From Meghimatium bilineatum (lineage: Eukaryota > Mollusca > Gastropoda > Stylommatophora > Philomycidae), in contig CM067306.1 in assembly GCA_034231615.1 (NCBI GenBank), forward strand, positions 61,339,475 through 61,403,474: a stretch of 64,000 bases of DNA, given 5' to 3'. Positions 43,181 through 54,775 of the stretch are shown here, in pieces. Within the stretch, counting starts at the first letter, position 1. Each line of letters begins with the position of its first letter. The position numbers and the translations under genes were made by a program. The notes below the pieces were generated by a model. It worked only from the letters and a program-made list of their open reading frames with translations, was not told the DNA's origin and ran no database searches.

Positions 43181-43214
43181 GGAAACTAGTTTATCTTTAC
43201 GTTTTAGTTGACAT

Positions 43215-43400
43215 ATCTCCTATACACCCAACGGTCGCGCGTCAGGTACCCATCTACATCTGTCTCCGTACTGTCAGGCAAGAAATCGCGACCCGGATAT
43301 TTTAATTTTTTTTAAATCTGGACGTGGTTTCGAACCTGGCACGCTGTAACCCGTGAATAGTACGCAATCTTACTATCAACAAGGCTACCAATCTGCATAA
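43215..43400 (-). mobile_element. tSINE-1 copy
   Basis: Minus orientation: GCGCGTCAGGTACCCAT, AGGCAAGAAATCGCGACCC and GGTTTCGAACCTGGCACGC (B-box complement at about 43329-43339). Confidence 0.85.
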
Positions 43401-43419
43401 GTACAACAGCGTATTTAAT

Positions 43420-43535
43420 TTGTCATAAGTAAAACGGCGACATAACGCATTTCCGTTCTCTGAACTACGCCCTGCTTGAAATCTAGTAGAAACATCCTGC
43501 TACAAAAGAGATGAGATGGGAGTTTGAGAACACTT
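43420..43535 (+). mobile_element. SINE-B copy, 5' truncated
   Basis: AAGTAAAACGGCGACATAAC, CATTTCCGTTCTCTGAACTA, AATCTAGTAGAAACATCCTG and GGGAGTTTGAGAACAC. Confidence 0.8.
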
Positions 43536-43637
43536 GCAAAAAAGGCTGAAAGGGCGTAGATGATTGACCATTCATAGTGGTCTCCAATAACAACTTATTA
43601 GTAGAATCAAATCAAGAGCTTATTCTACTTCTTCTTT

Positions 43638-43670
43638 CGTTCACTTGAAACATGTCTATATCTGTAAATC
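43638..43670 (-). mobile_element. Very short LINE-2 3' tail
   Basis: Only about 33 bp (TCGTTCACTTGAAACATGTC, then TATATCTGTAA) equal to the end of 30954-31476 in reverse complement. The sequence AATCAAGAG[CT]TTATTCTACTT is present on both sides. Confidence 0.75.
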
Positions 43671-43679
43671 AAGAGTTTA

Positions 43680-43855
43680 TTCTACTTCTTCTTCAGCTTT
43701 CATTCTCAAACTCCCGCTGGATCTCCCTTGCAGCAGGACCATTGTCCTACTAGATTTCCAGCAGGATGTAGTCCAGAGAATTGAAATGCGTTGTGTCGCC
43801 GTTTTATTTGCGTCAATGGTCCGATACATCTATCTTCGGCCGGGATCAAGAATTT
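43680..43855 (-). mobile_element. SINE-B copy
   Basis: TTCTTCTTCAGCTTTCATTC, CAGGACCATTGTCCTACTAG, TGCGTTGTGTCGCCGTTTTA and TCAATGGTCCGATACATC in minus orientation. Confidence 0.87.
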
Positions 43856-43894
43856 AAACGTGATGGTTTTGCTTAATGTGGCAGTTCTATTTCA

Positions 43895-44350
43895 GTTGCA
43901 CAACAATTTCCAGAGAGTACTGATCCAGTGGATACCGTCACACTGTAACATTGAAGGGAATGAAGTTGCAGATAGACTGGCCAAAGCCGAAGGGAACTTA
44001 CCTCAGCAGAACTCTTTATCATTTATGAAGATGTGAAGACCATCATTAAAGGCAACTATAACAAAAAGTGGAAAGAAGACCACCCCAAATATAATGCAGA
44101 TGACGGGTATTACCAACTGTCCAGAAGAGAACAGGTTATCCTGCTGCTCCTCAGAACTTGTCACAACAAAATAAGACATCACCCGTACACCAAATTCAAA
44201 AATAGGTACAACTGGCCGTTGCCAATACAATTTGGCGAATATGACAGCAGAACATATCCTACAAGAATGTCCTCAGTATGCAGACCTGAGAAACAAGACA
44301 TGGCCTACCCCAATCATCGTCTACAAGAAACTGTATGGCCCAGCGAAAGC
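43895..44350 (+). mobile_element. LINE-2 RNase H C-terminal fragment
   Basis: The plus strand reads VLIQWIPSHCNIEGNEVADR and LAKAEGNLPQQ, then after one stop and shift SRREQVILLLLRTCHNKIRH and HPYTKFK. The cysteine motif is shifted and broken. It ends at a segment matching AKALKQCGGF, where the 18-bp array begins. Confidence 0.88.
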
Positions 44351-44745
44351 TCTAAAACAGTGTGGTGGTTTTGATTATTGGAATTGTTTGACTATTGGAA
44401 TGGTTTGATTATTGGAATGGTTTGTTTATTGGGATGGTTTTCATTATTGGAATGGTTTGATTATTGGGATGGTTTTCATTATTGGAATGGTTTTCATTAT
44501 TGGGATGGTTTTCATTATTGGGATGGTTTTCATTATTGGAATGGTTTTCATTATTGGAATGGTTTGATTATTGGAATGGTTTGATTATTGTGATGGTTTT
44601 CATTATTGGAATGGTTTGATTATTGGAATGGTTTTAACTATTGGAATGGTTTTGATTAATGGGATGGTTTTCGTTATTGGGATGGTTTTCATTATTGGAA
44701 TGGTTTTCATTATTGGAATGGTTTTCATTATTGCTATGTATTTGT
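44350..44745. repeat. 18-bp minisatellite at a LINE-2 end
   Basis: About 22 units of GGTTTTCATTATTGGAAT or GGTTTGATTATTGGAATG. It starts exactly where the LINE-2 coding similarity ends. Six-codon units give open frames (FHYWNG, VFIIGM) with no gene support. Confidence 0.93.
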
Positions 44746-45050
44746 TGGTCACTGTGTATATGCTTTATTTTGTCTGCCAACACCGACTAATGAATAGTAC
44801 GGAAATACTCTAAAACATGGCGTATGACAGAAAGTTTTGATTCAGCTAAAAGGTCTTTATTAGAGACGGCCATACTTCATTGTACTCTGGTTTCCCCATA
44901 TGTACCCCGACCCTCTAAACGAAGCAGCACGCCGCCTGCGCACCAATCATACCACATAACTCCGGTACCACCGAGCGATATCTTAAGGGATATCCAATGA
45001 CAAATTTTAAATCAAGACGTTACGATCCGGATGCAAACCCGCGACCTCTT
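44746..45050. other. No recognised feature
   Basis: Unique-looking sequence without a gene signal. Confidence 0.4.
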
Positions 45051-45060
45051 GAACACAAGG

Positions 45061-45344
45061 CGCATTTGTGTTGTCGAGACCTGAGCGGGGAGCAAAGAAT
45101 ATCAATACTGTTTACCTTCCATGCATGTCGTAAGAGGTGACTAAGGAGGTTATGGGATGAAGTTGGCTGTCCCATTCCAAATAGGGTCAGTGTCCCAAAG
45201 CCATGCTGAAGTCGGATGTGTCAAGCTGAAAGGCGCAATATCGCAGCAGAGCTGTAAGCCATGCCACAAAGTATTCCGTTCTTTGGAATACATCCTGCTA
45301 TGTGCAGGAGTTTGAGAATGAACGCAAATAAAGAAGAAGTAGAA
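45061..45344 (+). mobile_element. SINE-A full copy with target duplication
   Basis: Runs from CGCATTTGTGTTGTCGAG to GAGAATGAACGC with an AAGAAGAAG tail. The direct repeat GAACACAAGG is at 45051-45060 and 45345-45354. Confidence 0.93.
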
Positions 45345-45449
45345 GAACACAAGGAAAATATGTTAACTACTACACCACATATATTATCTCTGTTCGCGGG
45401 ACTGCTTGACTGCGTGACTGCTTGACTGCGTGACTGATTGACTCCATTG

Positions 45450-45880
45450 CAGCCAGATATAGAGAGATAGACGGATCGATGGATAGATAGAGAGATAGAC
45501 TTATCGATGGATAGATAGAGAGATAGACTTATCGATGGATAGACCTATGCATGGATGAACAGACGGATAGATAGAGAGACTAGCAGTCAGAAAGATAGAT
45601 ATACAGACAAGCAGACAGAAAGATGGATAGAGAGACTAGCAGTCAGAAAGATAGATAGACAGACTAGCAGTCAGAAAGATAGATAGACAGACTAGCAGTC
45701 AGAAAGATAGATAGACAGACAAGCAGTCAGAAAGATAGTTAGACATGCAGACACACAGGTGTATAGATAAATAGATAGTTAGACATGCGGACACACAGGT
45801 GTATAGATAAATAGATGCAGACAGACAGACATGAAGGTTTGTAGACAGATAAATAAGTCAGACAGACAGATAAATTAGCG
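45450..45880. repeat. GATA-type microsatellite with 28-bp minisatellite
   Basis: GATAGATAGAGAGATAGACT units, then about six units of AGATAGATAGACAGACTAGC plus AGTCAGAA, then decaying GATA/GACA repeats. Confidence 0.92.
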
Positions 45881-46559
45881 TTGGAACTATCTGGTACACG
45901 TGATCACCAAACTAAAATATAAACTTACACACAGGTGTACATTAATACAGGTAAACAGACAGGTAGATAGACAATATGTCAACAGTGTAATGTATAGTTA
46001 GTACACAAGAATGACTAATTAGATGTAACAGAATGCCGTGCGCTGGAACGCTAGAAATGTTTCTGATTTGCACCTGGCGTATAGAACCTCATGCATGTCA
46101 CGCGCCAAGTTAGCAAACATTTAAGCAGCCATGGATATAAATATGTTGTCAACACTACCATTATGATGGTGCCGGCGGTTGTAACGGTTTAATGACGTCA
46201 AATAAATTAGTATAATTGCTACATTTTTCTATATTATATGCGCCGACACGGACCGTTTGTTCAGAAGTCATAAACAGGGAAATAATTAAGGTAATGTACC
46301 ATCTGGGAACCGGTTACCTCTGTAACCATTAATAGATTTCACAATAGATTTTAAGGTTCATTACGGGAATCCGTGGCAACATGTTAACGGAACAAACCAT
46401 ATATTATTTAACGAAAGAAACATTTGCTAAAGACGTATAAACCGCCTCACCCATCGTTCATTCGCAAAGCACCGAGAGCCTCCCTGGATGACTCTAGGTA
46501 AAGGAGTGGGGAGAGGCGCTCTCAATGCGTTTTTCAATGTTTCTAAACCTTTGTTTCCC
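45881..46559. other. No recognised feature
   Basis: AT-rich unique-looking sequence. Nothing coding recognised. Confidence 0.4.
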
Positions 46560-46850
46560 TCTATCTTTATCTTTATATGCGTTCGTTCTCACACTCCTTC
46601 AGTTACCACTGTACAGTGCGTAAAGCTAAATGTTATGTCATAAATTACCGCTTAACAGCGATATCTGCACCGTTCGGCCTGTCCCATTCGTTTTCAACAT
46701 TGTTTATACATCGCTTTGATCTTTTTTTTTTGGGATGGGACAGCCAACTCAACAACACATCATCCTTGTTCGCCTCTTACGACATCCATGAAAGGTAAAC
46801 AGTGTCACTATTGTTTACTCCTCTTTTGAACTCCGGTAACACAAGGACGG
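46560..46850 (-). mobile_element. SINE-A, diverged near full-length copy
   Basis: ATGCGTTCGTTCTCACACTC, GCGATATCTGCACCGTTCGG, GGATGGGACAGCCAACTC and GTAACACAAGGACGG. The 46852 array starts at its 5' edge. Confidence 0.83.
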
Positions 46851-46851
46851 T

Positions 46852-47290
46852 GTCTCTCTATAAATCTATTTCAACAGCTCTTTAAACATTTGTATCCCTC
46901 TATAAATCTATTTCAACAGCTCTTTAAACATGTGTATCCCTCTATAAATCTATTTCAACAGCTCTTTAAACATGTGTATCCCTCTATAAATCTATTTCAA
47001 CAGCTCTTTAAACATTTGTATCCCTCTATAAATCTATTTCAACAGCTCTTTAAACATGTGTATCCCTCTATAAATCTATGTCAACAGCTCTTTAAATATT
47101 TGCTTCTCTATATAAATCTGTTTCTGCATATTTCTAAACTTTTGCATAAAACTCCGTCCTTTCTCCATAAAACTCTACAGCTCTCTAAACGTTTACATCT
47201 TAATAAATCTTTTTCTACAGCTCTTTACATGTTTACATCTCTCAATAAATCTCCTTTATTCACGTCTTCAAACATTTGCTCACTATAAAT
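46852..47290. repeat. 42-bp minisatellite
   Basis: Six well-kept units (CCTCTATAAATCTATTTCAA, CAGCTCTTTAAACA, TGTGTATC), then degenerate units to about 47290. Being 14 codons long it gives a 132-codon frame (YPSINLFQQLFKHV), judged an artefact. Confidence 0.94.
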
Positions 47291-47499
47291 CGATGTACAG
47301 AAGAATCCCGTTATAGCAACTTGGTCCGTGCCGATGAAAATTTATGTAATAACAGAAATTCGCTATATGCAATATATGAAATTTTTTTTAAATAAAAGGA
47401 TTATTGGAAAATAATTTTTGAAAAGTGTTGTTTAATATAGACATTTGTTTTTAATACGTGTGCGTTATATCCGAATTCCGCTGTATATGCTTTTAGATC

Positions 47500-48310
47500 T
47501 CTTTTTATTACCACCTAAATCTCTTTCTACCATTATCTAAATCTCTTTCTACCATTACCTAAATCTCTTTCTATCATTACCTAAATCTCTTTCTATCATT
47601 ACCTAAATCTTTCTATCATTACCTAAATCTCTATCAGTATCTAAATATCTATCATTACCTAAATCTCTTTCTATCATTACCCAAATCTCGTTCTATCATT
47701 ACCTAAATCTCTTTCTATTATTACACAAATCTCCATCATTACCTAAATCTCTTTCTATCATTTCCTAAATCGCTTTCTATCATTACCTAAATCTTTCTAT
47801 CATTACCTAAATCTCTTTCTATCATTACCTAAATATTTCTATCATTACCTAAATATTTCTATCATTACCTAAATATTTCTATCATTACCTAAATCTTTCT
47901 ATCATTACCTAAGTCTCTTTCTATCATTATCTAAATATCTATCATTACCAAAATCTTTCTATCATTACCTAAATCTCTATCATTACCTAAATATCTTTAT
48001 ATCATTACCTAAATCTCTTTCTATCATTACAAAAATCTTTCTATCATTACCTAAATCTCTTTCTATCATTACCTAAATCTTTCTATCATTACCTAAATCT
48101 TTCTATCATTACCTAAATCTTTCTATCATTACCTAAATCTCTTTCTATCATCACCTAAATCTTTCTATCATTACCTAAATCTCTTTCTATCATTACCTAA
48201 ATCTCTATCATTACCTAAATATCTTTCTATCATTACCAAAATCTTTCTATCATTACCTAAATCTCTTTCTACCATTACCTAAATCTTTCTATCATTACCT
48301 AAATCTCTGT
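47500..48310. repeat. 18/22-bp minisatellite
   Basis: About 40 units of CATTACCTAAATCTCTTTCT plus AT, or the shorter CATTACCTAAATCTTTCT. Long and short forms are mixed irregularly. Confidence 0.95.
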
Positions 48311-48879
48311 TCTAATTTCTCTTAATGAATGCACATATCAGTCCCCCACGTATCTCGTAGGTTCATGTTAACATAACTCCTGGAAGCCACTTCATCATGA
48401 TCTAGACGATGCCAAGCCACTTAGCAACACTTGTGTGGCGTGTTAACAGTACTTGACATAGTGAGTCTGCATTGCTTAATCTTGAACACAGTATGTTTGC
48501 TGTTTTTTTGGTGTTGCGTCTTGTCCTTCATTTTCCAGCTGCGCAGGGGACTTAACAGGCTGCGTCATTATGTAAACCACATTTACGGGAATGTCAGGAC
48601 TGTGAATACGATTTTTCTAAATAGGACAGGAAGGGGGAGGGGGGGGGGGAACTTGCCACTTTACTTTGGGGTTTTTGACAAGACCTGGCTCCAGTAAAGA
48701 ACTGCGAACAACTAATAAACATGACCTGAAAGGCTGATGTTTTAAATATTTCAGTGCATTTCGCTAGTCGGTCTTGGCGTTTTTTGGCTTGCAACTCCAA
48801 GTATATACATCTATATTTATCTATATATATATATATATATATATATATGAACCCGTAATACATCGTGGTCGTAGGTGTA
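48311..48879. other. No recognised gene
   Basis: Contains a G-run at 48632-48650 and (TA)n at 48818-48848. No product recognised. Confidence 0.4.
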
Positions 48880-49080
48880 CACCATTGGATGCTTCAGCAC
48901 ACAAAGTACTTCGGCGATACTTTCGAGCGGACACATCCGACTTCAGTGTTGCATTGGGTCATTGACCCTATATGGGATGGGACAACCAAATCCATCCCAT
49001 AATCTCCTTAGTCATCTCTTACGACAGGCATGGAAGGTAAGCAGTGTTGCTATTCTTTGCTCCCCTCTCTGGCCCCGGGA
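48880..49080 (-). mobile_element. SINE-A, 3' end lost
   Basis: CATCCGACTTCAGTGTTGC, GACCCTATATGGGATGGGAC, CTCCTTAGTCATCTCTTACG and TTGCTCCCCTCTCTGGCC. A second short piece (TCGCCTCCTACGACATGCAT) lies at 49189-49210. Confidence 0.85.
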
Positions 49081-49324
49081 GATTGTATGATAGAAGAGAA
49101 AAGTAAAACATCGAGACAAGAAGTAACAAAGATGATTTTCCCACAGGTTACAGGTTATCAGCCTATCCAGCCCCTCGACACTTTTCTTAGTCGCCTCCTA
49201 CGACATGCATGGAAAGAATACTGGCCCCATTTCTGCACCCTGAATTTAAAGGCCAGATTCCGGTTTTCTCGAGTGCGAACTGGAACTGAAAGGGACGGGG
49301 AACAACAATTAAGAAAAGCCGTAC

Positions 49325-49735
49325 TTCCCTGGGGAGCTTGCATCATAAGTACTCCCCTGGGGATCTTTCATCATAAGTACTCCCCTGGGGATCTGTCATC
49401 ATGAGTACTCCCCTATGGATCTTTCATCATAAGCACTCCCCTGGGGATGTTTCATCATAAGTACTCCCCTGTGGATCTGTCATCATAAGTACTCCATATG
49501 GATCTGTAATTATAAGTACTCCCCTGTGGATCTGTCATCATAAGTACTCCCCTGGGGATCTGTCATCATAAGTACTCCCCTGTGGATCTGTCATCATAAG
49601 TACTCCCCTGTGGATCTGTCATTATAAGTACTCCCCTGGGGATCTGTCATCATAAGTACTCCCCTGGGGATCTGTCATTATAAGTACTCCCCTGTGGGTC
49701 TGTCATCATAAGTACTCCCTGTGGGTCTGTCATCA
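49325..49735. repeat. 28-bp minisatellite
   Basis: About 15 units of CATCATAAGTACTCCCCTGG plus GGATCTGT, alternating CCTGGGGAT and CCTGTGGAT. A unit near 49490 is shortened. Confidence 0.96.
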
Positions 49736-49878
49736 TCATTATTCAAAAAAGTTATATATAAAATAATCTTGTGTAAGACATCTATCGTATGTGAACTTTA
49801 TCCCGAGTCTGCTTAAACACTACATTCCTGGATCAAACCTTGTCCTTCGTTTAATTAAACTTCTATAAAAATCATGGA

Positions 49879-50012
49879 TATCATCCTTAAAAATGTGACG
49901 CTATTTAATTTTTTCCGTGATTTTCATTTGACACTACATATACTTTGTGTCTGTTAGCCAATGAAAGTCACGTAAAAAGTTAAAGAGCGTGACGTTAGGA
50001 GAATGAAATCGA
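49879..50012. mobile_element. MITE-2 foldback element
   Basis: The left arm (TCATCCTTAAAAATGTGACG, then TTTTCCGTGATTTTCATTTG) and right arm (CCAATGAAAGTCACGTAAAA, then GAGCGTGACGTTAGGAGAAT) are inverted repeats of about 50 bp with roughly 75-80% identity. The loop contains TACTTTGTGTCTGTTAG. No coding capacity. Confidence 0.83.
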
Positions 50013-50509
50013 CTAATCCACAGGACAGTGTAAATGACGAAGGACTAGACTACCAACATACTGCACTGTACGTCATTTCATGAACTGGAGCACGTATGAG
50101 TCATTGTTTGGTATCGTGTGCTTATTATACGATATTCAAACAGTCTCGATCTGCTGTGTAGTTGGGGGAGGGCGTTCAGCTAAATATCTATAGTAACAAT
50201 GTGATAGCAATGCATATCGTAGGCGTGAACTAAGGAGTGTTTTCACATAGACAATATCGGTTCAGAAAACGTTTAATTGTACTCGTGGTACCCCATATGT
50301 GCTCGGTCTCTCTCAGCGAATTGGTACGCCACGATCTGGAAGTACCGTTCACAGCAGGCAATCCCTGTAGCTTCAAGAGATAATCCCCTGAGATTTCTGA
50401 AATGATCAATTTATAATCAAGATGTCTCTAGCTCGATTAGAACCCGTGACCCGACCGTCCGTGTGGCAACTGAAGCCTGGACTTCGAGTTCAGGGCGCAA
50501 ATAATAGTG
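50013..50509. other. No recognised feature
   Basis: Unique-looking sequence without a recognised gene or repeat. Confidence 0.4.
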
Positions 50510-50700
50510 CCTGTTACCTGAGAGGAGATTAATGAGGTTGGGAGGATTTGGCTACCCCATCCCTTGAGGGTCTAAGTGACCCAGGAGCCAGGCTGAAGTT
50601 GGATGTGTCAGACCAAAAGTCGCAGATATAGCAGATAGACTGTAAACAATAACATTACTCACTCCGTTCTCCGGACAATATCCCGCTACATCCTGTTTCT
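50510..50700 (+). mobile_element. SINE-A, diverged, 5' end lost
   Basis: GGTTGGGAGGATTTGGCTAC, CCCAGGAGCCAGGCTGAAGT, TGGATGTGTCAGACC and CCGTTCTCCGGACAATATCC. Confidence 0.78.
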
Positions 50701-50714
50701 CTGGCCCAGTAATA

Positions 50715-50815
50715 AATAATTAGAAGCCGTAGTGGCCCAGTAGTTAGCGAGCTTGTATACTATCGCCTGGTCAGCTGGTAACAGTGTGGTAGTCTAGTGG
50801 ATAGTCAGCTTGTAT
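50715..50815 (+). mobile_element. Two tandem tSINE-1 head pieces
   Basis: CCGTAGTGGCCCAGTAGTTA..GCGAGCTTGTATACTATCGC and then GTGTGGTAGTCTAGTGGATA..GTCAGCTTGTATG both match the A-box region of tSINE-1. Neither reaches the B box. Confidence 0.65.
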
Positions 50816-50864
50816 GTCTTCTCTCTTTCCTCGTTGGACTCCTCCTGATATTTCTTTGATATTT

Positions 50865-51412
50865 CTGTTCCCCATGACGTTTTTCATACAACACTTTAAT
50901 CTCTTCCCCATGACGTGTTTCATACAACACTTTAATCTCTTCCCCATGACGTGTTTCATACAACACTTTAATCTCTTCCCCATGACGTGTTTCATACAAC
51001 ACTTTAATCTCTTCCCCATGACGTGTTTCATACAACACTTTAATCTCTTCCCCATGACGTGTTTCATACAACACTTTAATCTCTTCCCCATGACGTGTTT
51101 CATACAACACTTTAATCTCTTCCCCATGACGTGTTTCACACAACATTTTAATCTCTTCCCCATGACGTGTTTCATACAACACTTTAATCTCTTCCCCATG
51201 ACGTGTTTCATACAACACTTTATAATCTCTTCCCCATGACGTGTTTCACACAACATTTTAATCTCTTCCCTATGACGTGTTTCATACAACATTTTAATCT
51301 CTTCCCCATGACGTGTTTCATACAACATTTTAATCTCTTCCCCATGACGTGTTTCATACAACATTTTAATCTCTTCCCCATGACGTGTTTCATACAACAC
51401 TTTAATCTCTTC
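50865..51412. repeat. 36-bp minisatellite, in frame on both strands
   Basis: About 15 units of CTTCCCCATGACGTGTTTCA plus 16 bases (TACAACACTTTAATCT). Twelve codons per unit give a plus-strand HFNLFPMTCFIQ repeat and a minus-strand MLYETRHGEEIK repeat, up to 209 codons. One unit near 51222 has two extra bases (TATAATCT) and shifts both frames, which argues against selection for coding. Confidence 0.95.
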
Positions 51413-53187
51413 CTTCTACAATCGTCACATCATGTGTACTTTCTTATGTTTAGTATATTGCTTGTTTCATTTGTTGTCTCTCGTTGATTTTAGTCGAAAC
51501 GTTTTCTATAAAGAATTTTAGTCGAAACGTTTTCTGTCGCTGTGTCTCGTTGCTAGTATCTTTTATTTACAAATATTTGTAACACGTGTACATATTTCCG
51601 TTAATTTTACATTTGTCCTGTGTCTCCCCAGCCTCTGCATTTCTAGTATCGGGTTGTTTCCCAACACTCTTGTTTTATCACTTGAAACACCAACAAGTAA
51701 GAACTCAATTTTCTTGTGTCTGTTTGACGAACACCATCATTCTTTAGTCAATGATTTCTTTGGTGAAGTTTTCTAACTTTACTCAAAAAATCTTATTGAA
51801 TGTTTACAGTAATTTGTTAGTCCAGTCTTTGAAGTGTCACACAATAGAAATTCTCTTAGAAAAAAAAATCCTTTCAAGTATATATTTTCATTAAGTCCCC
51901 GGCGTGTCATTCACAATGGCAACATCCACTCCTAATAGTCGATAAGGTTCAACCCAGGTCAAGGTCACATTGTTCCAATCTATTAATGAAGTTAAAACGG
52001 AAACTTCGTTACGCCAAGTTTCAAACTGAGGAGGGCACCAGCTGACGGGACTAACCAAGTCTAAGAGAGGTAACGTCGGCTTTTTTTTTTAATACTCAAC
52101 CGCGGTTGAAAGATCAGCTTACACGATATTGGCTGTCACTGAAGTTGACTTCAAATACTGTGCGTCAGGAGCTAGTCGGTGTCATAACGATTGCCTTCGT
52201 ATGCGGTTACAAGGTATATCAAGTCAGACGGGACAGTTCTGGAGATGTTGAAATTTTAGATAGCGTAGATTTGTGATTAGTTCTAAAAGTGTGTTCTGTA
52301 ATATATCAGGATATAAATGGAGGACTATTTTTACAGTAAGTACGGTATTTGTAATGTTTTGTTTTTATTAGTAGTGTCTGCTTATGTCCGTCTTCTGTTT
52401 ATGGATGTGTTTTTTCTGTGTATGTGAGTGTGTTTGTGTCTATCGTATGTTTATGTGTGTCCCTTTCTGTTTATTCGTGTCTGTTTTTATGTATGTGTAT
52501 GCTGTATGTTTATGTCTGTCTTTTGTTAATTCATGAATGGGGCTACTGTTTATGTGCGAGGGCAGCTTCTGTTTATGTATGTTTGCCTTCTGTTTATAAT
52601 ATGTACCTTTTGTTGACATTCGATGCCTGTCTGTGCTCTGTTTATGTTTCTGTCTTCTGATCATGTGCTTGTCTTTTGTTTAGCCTGTATACAGGGTGTC
52701 AGTGTGTCTATACTCCTACTATGTTCACTTTAAGAATGAAGTGAGTCAAAACACACCCCCACATTACTCCGCGACAATATGTGATTTTTAAACAGCTGTT
52801 GACATGTAAAAACAATATTATTTCAAACATTTAAAATCAATTAAAAACAATTTGTTACAAAAATTGAAAAAAAAAATTTAAACCGATTAACACCGATTAA
52901 TGTGTTCTGCGTCCAACAACCACTCAGAAACACTGACCCACTTCATTCTTAGAGTGGACAGAGTTTATACACGGTGTGTCATTGTGTCTATACACGGTGT
53001 GTCTGCTGTGTGAAAGTTATATCTTTATCAACTCGTATCAGTGTATATATATACATATATATCTTAGCACTACATTATGTGGTACAAATAAGAGGCCCGA
53101 CATGGGAGGAAACAATACTAACATTGCAACCTATCACACATATAGAAAAATGCGACTACAAATGTTGGACGTCGGGGTTAACTCGTG
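51413..53187. other. No recognised gene
   Basis: Includes degenerate TGTTTATGT/TGTCTGT repeats at 52390-52680, which open the 80-codon frame there, and a duplicated GTGTGTC(A/T)..TGTGTCTATACACGG segment near 52970-53000. The long 51490-52390 stretch shows nothing recognisable. Confidence 0.4.
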
Positions 53188-53327
53188 ACCAATTGCCAAA
53201 ACGTGACCAATCATCAAAACGTGACCATTCACCAAAAGGTGATCAATCGTCAAAACGTGATCATTCGTTAAAACGTGACCAATCATCAAAACGTGACCAA
53301 ACGCCAAAACGTGACCAAACACCATAA
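53188..53327. repeat. 18-bp minisatellite
   Basis: About eight units of AAAACGTGACCAATCATC and variants. Confidence 0.93.
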
Positions 53328-53909
53328 AGATCTAACAGTAGAATCACAACAAAGTAAAATAAACATTTTTTACCTTTTGTTTTCGATTATTGCCGTGTGT
53401 TTGTTGGTCATTATTTATCTACCGTAAGTCGCTCGGGTGTCTCTAGTCAATTCCGACCAATCAAAACCACAACAATTATGTAACAACACCATGTAAAAAA
53501 AGCTGGTTGAACTTTGTCTTGAATCTGCTGTTAAGTCTTTTTTGGCGATTGGTCGTGGTTAACTACACCCCCCCCCCACATGATCTCCGTTGCGATGAAG
53601 ACCCATTCCTGGAAAGCTTCGAGGGAGCCAATGTTTGTATCTGCAATATGCCTTAAGATAAAATTGCAAAACAAAAAGGCCTCCTTATCTACATATCATT
53701 GCACAATACAGTCACAACGTGTAACACAGTCATCAGGAACTTATCATTACATCATACAAACAAAACGAGAAAAACAATCAACTGAAACTTCAGAATCTCT
53801 AAGAAAACTTCACCGTCACAATAAAGAATATCAGACACAAAACTGGAACTGAAAATTAAACTCAATCACCTGGCACAGAGAACAAGAGTGCGACGCTCAT
53901 ATATCCTCA

Positions 53910-54120
53910 GGGTTTTATTATTTTCTTCTTCGTATGGTCCATGCCGTGTGGCGTTGTTTATCATGTCTTTCCATAGACTTGTATTTCTTGTGCCGTCAAT
54001 CATTTCCGATACCGATGTTCTGCCATGCTACAATGTTTGGTTGTCAATTATCTTCTCACTTGGTCTTCCACTACCCAATTTGCTGTTTTATTTGCCTGGT
54101 AACATTATGTGTTCCATTGC
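53910..54120 (-). mobile_element. LINE 3' end fragment
   Basis: The minus strand reads GNGTHNVTRQIKQQIG beside the array, then in the next frame SVSEMIDGTRNTSLWKDMIN and NATRHG. This resembles the LINE-1b end (LWRAMTAYSTRHGT). The repeat array at 54121 starts within this reading. Confidence 0.75.
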
Positions 54121-54775
54121 CCCTCATCTCATGATGTGTTCCATCAATCCCCATCTCATGATGTGTTCCATCAATCCCCATCTCATGATGTGTTCCATCA
54201 ATCCCCATCTCATGATGTGTTCCATCAATCCCCCATCTCATGATGTGTTCCATCAATCCCCCATCTCATGATGTGTTCCATCAATCCCCCATCTCATGAT
54301 GTGTTCCATCAATCCCCCATCTCATGATGTGTTCCACCAATCCCCCATCTCATGATGTGTTCCATCAATCCCCCATCTCATGATGTGTTCCATCAATCCC
54401 CCATCTCATGATGTGTTCCATCAATCCCCCATCTCATGATGTGTTCCATCAATCCCCATCTCATGATGTGTTCCACCAATCCCCCATCTCATGATGTGTT
54501 CCATCAATCCCCCATCTCATGATGTGTTCCATCAATCCCCCATCTCATGATGTGTTCCACCAATCCCCCATCTCATGATGTGTTCCACCAATCCCCCATC
54601 TCATGATGTGTTCCATCAATCCCCCATCTCATGATGTGTTCCATCAATCCCCATCTCATGATGTGTTCCATCAATCCCCATCTCATGATGTGTTCCATCA
54701 ATCCCCATCTCATGATGTGTTCCATCAATCCCCCATCTCATGATGTGTTCCATCAATCCCCATCTCATGATGTCT
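54121..54775. repeat. 28/29-bp minisatellite derived from a LINE end
   Basis: About 23 units of CATCTCATGATGTGTTCCAT plus CAATCCCC(C). Minus-strand units read GIDGTHHEM, a near copy of the LINE reading MRGNGTHNV that follows. Units differ mainly in C-run length (28 versus 29 bp) and CAT/CAC. Confidence 0.95.

Noticed and set aside
50771..51487. Overlapping long open frames on both strands
   Set aside because: Caused by a 36-bp stop-free unit. A 2-bp insertion in one unit shifts the frames, which is not expected under coding constraint.
53340..53480. Possible MITE-1 arm (TTACCTTTTGTTTTCGATTA, TTGGTCATTATTT)
   Set aside because: Resembles the arm in part, but no opposite arm was found and the match is weak.
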